NCBI GenBank assembly: GCA_009779335.1 | Contig: WREM01000002.1 | Location: forward strand, 1 to 22,403 | From: Streptococcaceae bacterium | Lineage (GTDB): Bacteria > Bacillota > Bacilli > Lactobacillales > Streptococcaceae | DNA: 22,403 nucleotides | Direction: 5' to 3' | In this document: in pieces, positions 8,159-13,865 of the stretch | Numbering within the stretch: the first letter of the stretch is position 1 | Layout of the letters: each line of letters starts with the position of its first letter | Program-made: the position numbers and the translations under genes | The notes under the pieces: model-generated | What the model was told of the DNA's origin: nothing | Database searches by the model: none | The model's input: only the letters and a program-made list of their open reading frames with translations

Positions 8159-8167
8159 ATTGTATCA
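8159..8167 (-). promoter_or_regulatory. Extended -10 placed to give a leaderless lspA mRNA
   Basis: The minus strand reads TGATACAATAGATACTATG into the lspA start: TG, one base, TACAAT (8164-8159), seven bases, ATG. No -35 is recognisable; the position is occupied by the hairpin at 8169-8189. Confidence 0.45.
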
Positions 8168-8189
8168 AAAAAGCGATGTTATCGCTTTT
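8167..8189 (-). terminator. Terminator-like hairpin just upstream of lspA
   Basis: Minus strand AAAAGCGAT, loop AAC, ATCGCTTTT, then more T residues, 15 bases before the lspA ATG. It has the form of an intrinsic terminator, but the only gene it could affect in this divergent spacer is lspA. It may insulate lspA from upstream transcription or act as an attenuator. Confidence 0.5.
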
Positions 8190-8264
8190 ATTGTATATAG
8201 CATCTCAGCCAAATATTTTTTCATTATTCTAATATACCACTTCTAGCCCAAATCGCTCTGTATC

Positions 8265-8273
8265 TGATATAAT
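8265..8273 (+). promoter_or_regulatory. Extended -10 placed to give a leaderless queA mRNA
   Basis: The sequence TGATATAATGGTAGCATG: TG at 8265-8266, TATAAT at 8268-8273, six bases, then the queA ATG at 8280. There is no -35 match and no Shine-Dalgarno sequence. Confidence 0.6.
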
Positions 8274-8279
8274 GGTAGC

Positions 8280-9308
8280 ATGAATATTAACAACTTTGAT
8301 TTTGATTTGCCTGAGGAGCTGATTGCTCAGACACCACTTGAACAACGCAGTCAGTCTAGGCTTTTGGTCTTAGATAAAGACAAGCAAACTATGGAGGACA
8401 AGCACTTTTTTAATATTATTGATGAGTTAAACACTGGTGATGCTTTGGTACTCAACAATACTCGTGTGCTTCCTGCTCGTCTTTTTGGTGTTAAGCCTGA
8501 TACCCAAGGACACGTGGAACTTCTTCTCCTAAAAAACACTCAAAATGACCAATGGGAAACTTTGGCAAAACCTGCCAAGCGTATGAAGAAAGGACAAGAG
8601 CTGATATTCGGAGACGGTCGTCTGAAAGCTGCTGTCATTGAAGAACTGGAGCATGGTGGGCGAATTGTAGAATTTTCTTACGATGGAATTTTCCTTGAAA
8701 TTTTAGAGAGTCTAGGGCAAATGCCTCTGCCTCCTTATATTCATGAGAAGTTGGAAAATCAAGAACGTTATCAAACCGTTTATGCAAAGGAAAATGGCTC
8801 TGCTGCTGCACCAACTGCTGGCTTGCACTTCACTCCTGAACTTTTAGAAAAAATCAAAGAAAAAGGAGTAAAAATCGTCGAATTAACACTTCACGTTGGG
8901 CTGGGGACATTTCGTCCTGTCTCTGTGGATGATGTTGATGAACACCATATGCACAGCGAATTTTATCAATTAACAGAAAAATCTGCTCATCAGCTTAATC
9001 AAGTCAAATCAAACGGTGGGCGAATCATCGCAGTAGGAACAACTTCTATCCGAACGCTTGAGACCATTGGTTCTAAATTCGATGGGGAAATTCAGGCTGA
9101 TTCAGGTTGGACAGATATTTTCATTAAACCCGGATATGAATTTAAGGTGGTTGATGCTTTCTCCACTAATTTCCATCTTCCTAAGTCAACACTTGTCATG
9201 CTTGTATCTTCATTCGCTGGACGAGATTTCATCTTAGAGGCTTATCAACACGCCATTGATGAAAAATACCGATTTTTCAGCTTCGGAGATGCGATGTTTG
9301 TGAAATAA
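8280..9308 (+). CDS. queA: S-adenosylmethionine:tRNA ribosyltransferase-isomerase QueA
   Basis: Transfers and rearranges the ribosyl part of SAM onto 7-aminomethyl-7-deazaguanine in tRNA to give epoxyqueuosine. The 342 residues are full length, with the N-terminal start LPEELIAQTPLEQR, the central GSAAAPTAGLHFT block (about 177-189), LHVGLGTFRPV, the GTTSIRTLE block, and the C-terminal YRFFSFGDAMFVK. The TTT GGA type codons at the end are the left boundary of a tandem repeat, so the last eight codons and stop are copied twice more downstream. The ATG has no ribosome site and follows an extended -10 by six bases, so translation of a leaderless mRNA is likely. Confidence 0.96.
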   Translation: MNINNFDFDLPEELIAQTPLEQRSQSRLLVLDKDKQTMEDKHFFNIIDELNTGDALVLNNTRVLPARLFGVKPDTQGHVELLLLKNTQNDQWETLAKPAKRMKKGQELIFGDGRLKAAVIEELEHGGRIVEFSYDGIFLEILESLGQMPLPPYIHEKLENQERYQTVYAKENGSAAAPTAGLHFTPELLEKIKEKGVKIVELTLHVGLGTFRPVSVDDVDEHHMHSEFYQLTEKSAHQLNQVKSNGGRIIAVGTTSIRTLETIGSKFDGEIQADSGWTDIFIKPGYEFKVVDAFSTNFHLPKSTLVMLVSSFAGRDFILEAYQHAIDEKYRFFSFGDAMFVK

Positions 9309-9513
9309 ATAAATCATTTACTGTTCATCCCCTCGCTTGTCCATTCTCCCTATATCGCTGAAGCGATAAGTCGAATCGCACCTTCGGAGATGCTATGTTT
9401 GTGAAATAAATAAATAAATCATTTACTGTTCATCCCCTCGCTTGTCCATTCTCACTATATCGCTGAAGCGATAAGTCAAATCGCACCTTCGGAGATGCGA
9501 TGTTTGTGAAATA
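9281..9513 (+). repeat. Tandem repeat seeded in the queA 3' end (2.3 copies)
   Basis: Copy A 9281-9381 (101 bases), copy B 9382-9486 (105 bases), partial copy C 9487-9513 (27 bases). Each begins CTTCGGAGATGC and re-encodes FGDAMFVK plus a stop. Copy B differs from A by a silent GCG-to-GCT change, one extra AAAT step in a short AAAT run, and two single changes. Each full unit contains TATCGCTGAAGCGATA (9353-9368 and 9458-9473), a hairpin with a TGAA loop. The array fills most of the queA-carA spacer. Confidence 0.92.
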
Positions 9514-9530
9514 GAATAGTAAAATAAATT

Positions 9531-9557
9531 AAAAACTGAAATATTTTTCAGTTTTTT
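9531..9557. terminator. Bidirectional terminator of queA and carA
   Basis: AAAAACTGAAA (9531-9541), loop TATT, TTTCAGTTTTT (9546-9556): an 11-base stem with T-runs both ways. The carA stop codon (9548-9550) is inside the hairpin. Confidence 0.85.
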
Positions 9558-10633
9558 GTTTCTATAAATTCATCAATCATAGCCATGAAATCATCATAAA
9601 GATAGTTCAAATCTGATTGTCCTGATAATGATTCTGGATAGAATTGTACTGAGAATGCAGGATAGGACTTGTGTCTTAATCCTTCAATACTTTCATCATT
9701 CAATTCTTGATGAGTAACAAGCAAATCCTCTGGAAAATCTTCTCTATCTACTTGATAGGCGTGATTTTGCTGTGCAAATTCTACTCGCCCTGTTGCAACT
9801 TCTTGTATGGGGTGTTCAAATCCTCGATGCCCTAATGCCATTTTTTCAATTCTCGCACCATTGGTTAAGGCAAAAAGTTGATGCCCCAGCCCGATGGCAA
9901 ATACTGGAACTTGCGTCTGAATTTCCGCTATCGTATTCAATACTTTCACATCTAGGTCTTCGGGATTCCCTGGTCCTGTGGATAGGATAACCCCTTCTGG
10001 ACTCATTGATAAAATAGTTTCTGCACTTGTGTCAAATGGGACAACAATGACACTAGCTTCTTTCTTAGATAATTCTCGCAAGATAGAATGCTTAAGTCCA
10101 AAATCTATAAGAATAATTTTATATCCTGAATTAGGCAAGGCGTAGGCTTTTTCTGTGGAAATAGATTCTACCTGACGAGTAGAGAGGACAGTAGCCACTA
10201 ATTGACTTTTAAGATGTTCAGGCTCATCTTCATCACTAACTATAGAAGCCTTCATTGTTCCCTTTTCTTCAATGATTGCCATAAGAGCATCTGTATCAAT
10301 GCCAGAAATTCCTATAATGTTTTTGTCACATAAAAATTCATCTAGGTTAATCTGACTATCAGGATGAGAGGGATGTCTTACTGTATCAGATACTATGACT
10401 CCTTTTACCGACGGGTAGATGGATTCATAGTCATCTGAATTAATCCCTACATTTCCAATCACTGGATAGGTGAACATGAGAATCTGACCCTGATAAGATT
10501 GATTGGTTATAGCTTCTTGATAGCCTACCGCTCTGCTGGTAAACACCAATTCACCAGTTACATTTCCACGAGCTCCCAAAGCCTCCCCTTCAAAGATTGT
10601 CCCATCTTCCAAGAGTAATATTCGTTTTGTCAT
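9548..10633 (-). CDS. carA: Carbamoyl-phosphate synthase small subunit, catalytic triad degenerate
   Basis: CarA normally hydrolyses glutamine and channels ammonia to CarB for carbamoyl phosphate. The 361-residue length, the N-terminal CarA domain and the C-terminal class I glutaminase domain (about 172-357) are intact. Key residues are not: the nucleophile motif GICLGHQ reads AIGLGHQ (Cys to Gly248), and QFHPE reads QFYPE (His to Tyr332), with Glu334 kept. The N-domain also departs from usual motifs (RHPSHPD for RRPSNWR, GIDTDAL for GIDTRAL). There is no frameshift or stop. Glutaminase activity is therefore unlikely; it may support an ammonia-dependent enzyme, have another role, or be decaying. 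It is last in pyrR-pyrP-carA, and pyrB is missing. There is no ribosome site; TGGTAAAAT ends six bases before the ATG. Confidence 0.85.
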   Translation of the reverse strand: MTKRILLLEDGTIFEGEALGARGNVTGELVFTSRAVGYQEAITNQSYQGQILMFTYPVIGNVGINSDDYESIYPSVKGVIVSDTVRHPSHPDSQINLDEFLCDKNIIGISGIDTDALMAIIEEKGTMKASIVSDEDEPEHLKSQLVATVLSTRQVESISTEKAYALPNSGYKIILIDFGLKHSILRELSKKEASVIVVPFDTSAETILSMSPEGVILSTGPGNPEDLDVKVLNTIAEIQTQVPVFAIGLGHQLFALTNGARIEKMALGHRGFEHPIQEVATGRVEFAQQNHAYQVDREDFPEDLLVTHQELNDESIEGLRHKSYPAFSVQFYPESLSGQSDLNYLYDDFMAMIDEFIETKN

Positions 10634-10639
10634 AAGACT

Positions 10640-10669
10640 ATTTTACCATTTCTATTCTTCTTGTGGCAA
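10640..10669 (-). promoter_or_regulatory. Possible internal promoter giving leaderless carA mRNA
   Basis: TTGCCA (10669-10664), 18 bases, TAAAAT (10645-10640) with TG one base upstream, then six bases and the carA ATG. It lies across the pyrP stop. It would make carA partly independent of the PyrR attenuator. Confidence 0.5.
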
Positions 10670-11935
10670 TATAAGATTGAGCACAATTCCCAAAATAGTA
10701 GCGATGGCAACTGATGAAATTTGTAGATTCTTCGTCAGATTCAAGACCATTCCACCAATCCCTATCACTAGCACCACGCTTGAAATCAAGAGATTACGTT
10801 TAAGGTCAAAGTTAATTTTGTTCTCCACAATGATTTTCAAGCCACTTGCTGCAATAACTCCAAAGAGAGCAATGGAAGCACCCCCAACAACAGGACTTGG
10901 GATAGATTGTAGAAGAGCTGTGATTTTCCCTATGAAGCTGACCAGCACGGCAAGACCCGCTGCTCCTGCAATGACATAGATAGAATGAATTTTTGAAATT
11001 GCCATTACACCAATATTTTCACCATAAGAGGTGACAGGAGGAGCTCCCACAAATCCTGCAATAAGCTGTGCCACACCATCTCCTGAGAGTGTTTTGTCTA
11101 ATCCCGGATCTTTGAAATAATCTTTCTTGGTTAAGCTGTTCAGCACCATGACATGACCAAAATGCTCTGTCATTGTGACAAAAGCGATAGGTGCCATTGT
11201 CAGAATTGCTGATGGATAAAAGGCCAATGAATAGGAAATGAGAGGAATTTTTACCGGTGGAATATCAAACCATCGAGCATGAGCCAGTCCTGCAAATGAT
11301 ACAATTTCTTGCCCTGTTATTTGACCGATAATAAGAGCTGTGAGATACCCTACAACAATCCCTAATAAAATAGGGACGAGGCTAAAGAATCCTCTACCAT
11401 AAATGCTGAATATGATAATGGCAAGTACAGTGACTAGAGCAATGATAATATAAGCCAAGCTATACCCCGTCATAGTGCTAGGATTGGTGTACATGGAAGA
11501 CCCTACAGCAGTTGAAGCAAGAGAAAGACCAATAACCATGATAATTGGTCCCACCACAATAGGAGGCAAAACTTTATCAATCCATCCCTGACCTGCAAAT
11601 TTTACAACAAGTGCAACAATCAGATAGACCAGCCCCCCAGTAATTGCACCCTGGGCAATAGCAGGCAATCCTCCATTTTTCATAAGTAATTGCATGGCAC
11701 CAATATAAGCAAAGCTCGAACCCATATATGCAGGAACTTTGAACTTAGTCACTGACATATGGGCAAGTGTCCCAAGTCCACTTGATAAGAGGGCGATAGC
11801 AGGATTGATTCCTACTAATATAGGGACAAGTACAGTTGAACCAAACATGGCAAAGAGATGTTGAAAAGATAATCCTAGCCACTGTTTTCCATTTGGTTTT
11901 TCATCTACTTTTAAAATAACATCAGCATTTTCCAT
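10652..11935 (-). CDS. pyrP: Uracil permease PyrP (NCS2 family)
   Basis: Cytoplasmic-membrane uracil importer of the nucleobase:cation symporter-2 (UraA/PyrP) family. The 427 residues are strongly hydrophobic, with about 12-14 membrane segments, the N-terminal GLSFQHLFAMFGSTVLVP block, the half-helix region VPAYMGSSFAYIG, and the substrate-site motif SYGENIGVMAISK with its conserved glutamate. It follows pyrR by 14 bases with AAAGGAG upstream, overlapping the pyrR stop, so it is co-transcribed under the PyrR attenuator and expressed when uridine nucleotides are low. Confidence 0.95.
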   Translation of the reverse strand: MENADVILKVDEKPNGKQWLGLSFQHLFAMFGSTVLVPILVGINPAIALLSSGLGTLAHMSVTKFKVPAYMGSSFAYIGAMQLLMKNGGLPAIAQGAITGGLVYLIVALVVKFAGQGWIDKVLPPIVVGPIIMVIGLSLASTAVGSSMYTNPSTMTGYSLAYIIIALVTVLAIIIFSIYGRGFFSLVPILLGIVVGYLTALIIGQITGQEIVSFAGLAHARWFDIPPVKIPLISYSLAFYPSAILTMAPIAFVTMTEHFGHVMVLNSLTKKDYFKDPGLDKTLSGDGVAQLIAGFVGAPPVTSYGENIGVMAISKIHSIYVIAGAAGLAVLVSFIGKITALLQSIPSPVVGGASIALFGVIAASGLKIIVENKINFDLKRNLLISSVVLVIGIGGMVLNLTKNLQISSVAIATILGIVLNLILPQEE

Positions 11936-11949
11936 AATCAGCTCTCCTT

Positions 11950-12477
11950 TTATTCTTCTTCTTGGCGAATGAGTACACGATTTTCATCGTCGAACTCTTC
12001 CATTTCCACAATGATTTCCTCTTCTTGACTTGTGGGAATATTCTTCCCAACATAATCTGCTCGAATAGGTAATTCTCGATGTCCACGGTCAATAAGAACG
12101 GCAAGCTGTACTCGTGCAGGACGACCAAGCACGACCAAACCATCGATAGCTGCTCGAATGGTACGCCCTGTATAAAGCACATCATCAATAAGGATAATGT
12201 CTTTACCTGTTATATCAACATCAATTTCTGATGTATCTTCTTCTTCAACTTTTCGATCATCACGAAAAGGTTTAGTATCCAGTATTCCCATTGGAATATC
12301 TAAATGTTCAAGTTGCTTGAGACGTTCCTGAATACGCTGAGCAAGAAAGACCCCTCGTGTTTTAATCCCAATCAAAACTATCTTTTCTAAGTCTTTGTTA
12401 CGTTCAATTATCTCATAGGTGATGCGTGTAATCGCACGTTCCATTGTAATTGAATCAATGATTTCTTTCTTTGCCAT
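11950..12477 (-). CDS. pyrR: Bifunctional pyr operon attenuation protein / uracil phosphoribosyltransferase PyrR
   Basis: RNA-binding regulator that, with UMP bound, favours termination in pyr leaders; it also has uracil phosphoribosyltransferase activity. The 175 residues contain the PRPP-binding motif DIILIDDVLYTGRT (93-106) and the basic RNA-binding face expected of the family. The frame is open to 12567, but that extension runs through the terminator hairpin. The ATG at 12477 has AAAGGA just upstream and gives the family N-terminus MAKKEIID. It is the first gene of pyrR-pyrP-carA, directly after the attenuator it would act on. Confidence 0.95.
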   Translation of the reverse strand: MAKKEIIDSITMERAITRITYEIIERNKDLEKIVLIGIKTRGVFLAQRIQERLKQLEHLDIPMGILDTKPFRDDRKVEEEDTSEIDVDITGKDIILIDDVLYTGRTIRAAIDGLVVLGRPARVQLAVLIDRGHRELPIRADYVGKNIPTSQEEEIIVEMEEFDDENRVLIRQEEE

Positions 12478-12500
12478 CTTCTTCCTTTCTTTTAATACAC

Positions 12501-12603
12501 AAAATCCCCCACCAAAGAGGCAGGGGACAGTATCAAAAAATAGAAACATCTCTCTATTATTAGTCATTGATTGTCACCTTGCCTGCCTCTCTGGACATAC
12601 TTA
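12501..12603 (-). promoter_or_regulatory. PyrR-responsive attenuator of the pyrimidine operon
   Basis: The leader transcript carries GTCCAGAGAGGC (12596-12585), matching the conserved PyrR-binding loop. CCAGAGAGGCAGG (12594-12582) can pair with CCTGCCTCTTTGG (12524-12512) as antiterminator over 13 positions with one G-U. The second segment is the 5' part of the terminator TCCCC...GGGGA (12527-12505), followed by TTTT. PyrR with UMP would hold the first segment and allow termination. Confidence 0.85.
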
Positions 12604-12615
12604 AAGGTTATTCAT

Positions 12616-12644
12616 AGTATAACAAGTTAGAAAACGGAAGTCAA
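12616..12644 (-). promoter_or_regulatory. Promoter of pyrR-pyrP-carA
   Basis: TTGACT (12644-12639), 17-base spacer, TATACT (12621-12616). Transcription would start just before the PyrR-binding loop. Confidence 0.8.
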
Positions 12645-12682
12645 GAATATGCTTTATAGGGTCAGTGTCTATTTTTTTATAT

Positions 12683-13390
12683 TTAGAATCCTAGTTTTTT
12701 GTTGACAAGAGCTTGTATTGTATTATAATCATAGCCCGCTTGAGTTAATTTAATTTTTCTATCGTCACCATATCCCCATTTTCCTGCAATCACTTCATCA
12801 GCAATCTGAACATTTGTCTTCTTCGTTGATGGTGTTTGTACTGTTAATGGCTGACCATTTGTAAATGTAGGTCTAAATGAAGCAATAATTTTTGTTCCAT
12901 CATTGAGCATATTGTAATTATTTCTATCATGTCCCCCATGAATTCGAACAGGATTATTCCCCCAACCATTATTCACTTCTCCCGGATAAAGATAATTTTG
13001 CTCTGCAACTGTTAATTTCCCTGTACTTTCTACAACTACGACTACTCCTGTATGTCCTGCATTTCCATTATTTGGAGTTGCACTTAATATAACAATGTCT
13101 CCAGCTTGAATATTCGCATTTCCATTATATTTTGTATAAGAGGCGTAGTTATTGTTGGCTAATTGATAGGCATAAGAAATGCCTCCTCCAAAATCCTGAC
13201 CTAAAAATTTTCCGTAACTCCTTACAAAATCTACACATTGATAACCATAAGCACCATCAAAATCATAATATTTTCCATTTGAAGACTGCAACCATGAAAT
13301 AGCTTGTGATTGGGTAACTGCTTCTACTTGAATAGCATTTGAACTTAGTATCAATCCTATTAAGGCTGTAAATAATAATTTTTTCTTCAT
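12683..13390 (-). CDS. Secreted CHAP-domain peptidoglycan hydrolase with C-terminal CW_7 module
   Basis: The 235-residue precursor has a signal peptide (KKK, hydrophobic core, probable cleavage after VEA, residue 24). A CHAP domain (about 26-175) follows with Cys52 (YGYQCVDF), His113 (AGHTGVV) and Glu130/Asn132 (VAEQNY), then a Thr/Pro linker (about 180-193) and one CW_7 cell-wall-binding module (about 195-234, IADEVIAGKWGYGDDR). CHAP enzymes cut peptidoglycan amide bonds; CW_7 is known from the pneumococcal phage lysin Cpl-7. The signal peptide argues against a phage endolysin needing a holin. AAAGGAG supports the ATG at 13390; a 26-residue upstream extension is rejected. Its promoter region shares 15 identical bases with radC, suggesting competence control like CbpD or LytF. 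I see no immunity gene beside it. Confidence 0.88.
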   Translation of the reverse strand: MKKKLLFTALIGLILSSNAIQVEAVTQSQAISWLQSSNGKYYDFDGAYGYQCVDFVRSYGKFLGQDFGGGISYAYQLANNNYASYTKYNGNANIQAGDIVILSATPNNGNAGHTGVVVVVESTGKLTVAEQNYLYPGEVNNGWGNNPVRIHGGHDRNNYNMLNDGTKIIASFRPTFTNGQPLTVQTPSTKKTNVQIADEVIAGKWGYGDDRKIKLTQAGYDYNTIQALVNKKLGF

Positions 13391-13412
13391 AAATTCTCCT
13401 TTTCTCTTTCTA

Positions 13413-13435
13413 ATATTTAGTACGTAAAAGAATTT
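13413..13435 (-). promoter_or_regulatory. ComX-box-like element of the CHAP hydrolase gene
   Basis: AAATTCTTTTACGTA (13435-13421), identical to the element upstream of radC, then CTAAATAT. The core TACGTACT matches TACGAATA at only 5 of 8, so the case rests on the 15-base identity. A weak vegetative promoter (TTGAGA, 18 bases, TACTAA) overlaps. Confidence 0.45.
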
Positions 13436-13455
13436 ATTTGTCTCAAACTTACAAA

Positions 13456-13476
13456 TAAAAAAACTCAAATTGAGTT
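13456..13476 (-). terminator. Intrinsic terminator after the MIP18-like gene
   Basis: AACTCAA and TTGAGTT arms around position 69 of the block (13462-13476), followed on the minus strand by TTTTTTT. It is a short stem directly after the stop at 13478, and separates this gene from the CHAP gene. Confidence 0.65.
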
Positions 13477-13477
13477 C

Positions 13478-13810
13478 TTATCTGATTCCTAGGGCGATAC
13501 GTGCATATCGACTCATTTTATCTACTGTCCATGCAGGTTGCCAAACAAGATTGACCTTGACTTCTTTGACTTCTTCGATTTCTTTAAGTGCATCATGAAT
13601 TTGAACGGTCAATAAGTCTGCTAAAGGGCATCCCATTGTTGTCAAAGTCATTTTGATTTCTGTGAACCCATTATCTTCAAAGGCAATCTCATAAATGAGC
13701 CCAAGATTGATAATGTCAATTCCAAGCTCCGGGTCGATGACACTCTCTAAAGCAGAAAAGATTTTTTCTTTAATTGCTTCAACTTGTTCTTCTGTATATT
13801 TATCTGCCAT
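13478..13810 (-). CDS. MIP18/SufT-like metal-sulfur cluster assembly factor (DUF59)
   Basis: Small cytoplasmic protein of the DUF59 family (YitW/PaaD/SufT type), linked to maturation of iron-sulfur proteins. The 110 residues carry the family motifs DPELGIDIINLGLIY (27-41) and TTMGCPL with the single conserved cysteine, C61. No phenylacetate genes are nearby, so a PaaD role is unlikely. The start has AGGAG eight bases upstream. It lies between the YhgE-like gene and its own terminator; a promoter is not obvious in the 55-base gap. Confidence 0.88.
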   Translation of the reverse strand: MADKYTEEQVEAIKEKIFSALESVIDPELGIDIINLGLIYEIAFEDNGFTEIKMTLTTMGCPLADLLTVQIHDALKEIEEVKEVKVNLVWQPAWTVDKMSRYARIALGIR

Positions 13811-13865
13811 GTTTTTCTCCTATTTCTCATTTATTGTACCAAAATCACTTATGGATTACTATAAT

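Noticed and set aside
9281..9513. CRISPR array
   Set aside because: The units are long (101-105 bases), directly adjacent and without unique spacers; the unit begins within queA, so this is a tandem duplication.
10612..10633. ComX-box-like AACGAATA at the start of carA
   Set aside because: It lies inside the coding sequence, lacks the T-rich run and does not share the 15-base motif.
12478..12567. In-frame N-terminal extension of pyrR by 30 residues
   Set aside because: It reads through the attenuator terminator hairpin, while the internal ATG has a ribosome site and the family N-terminus.
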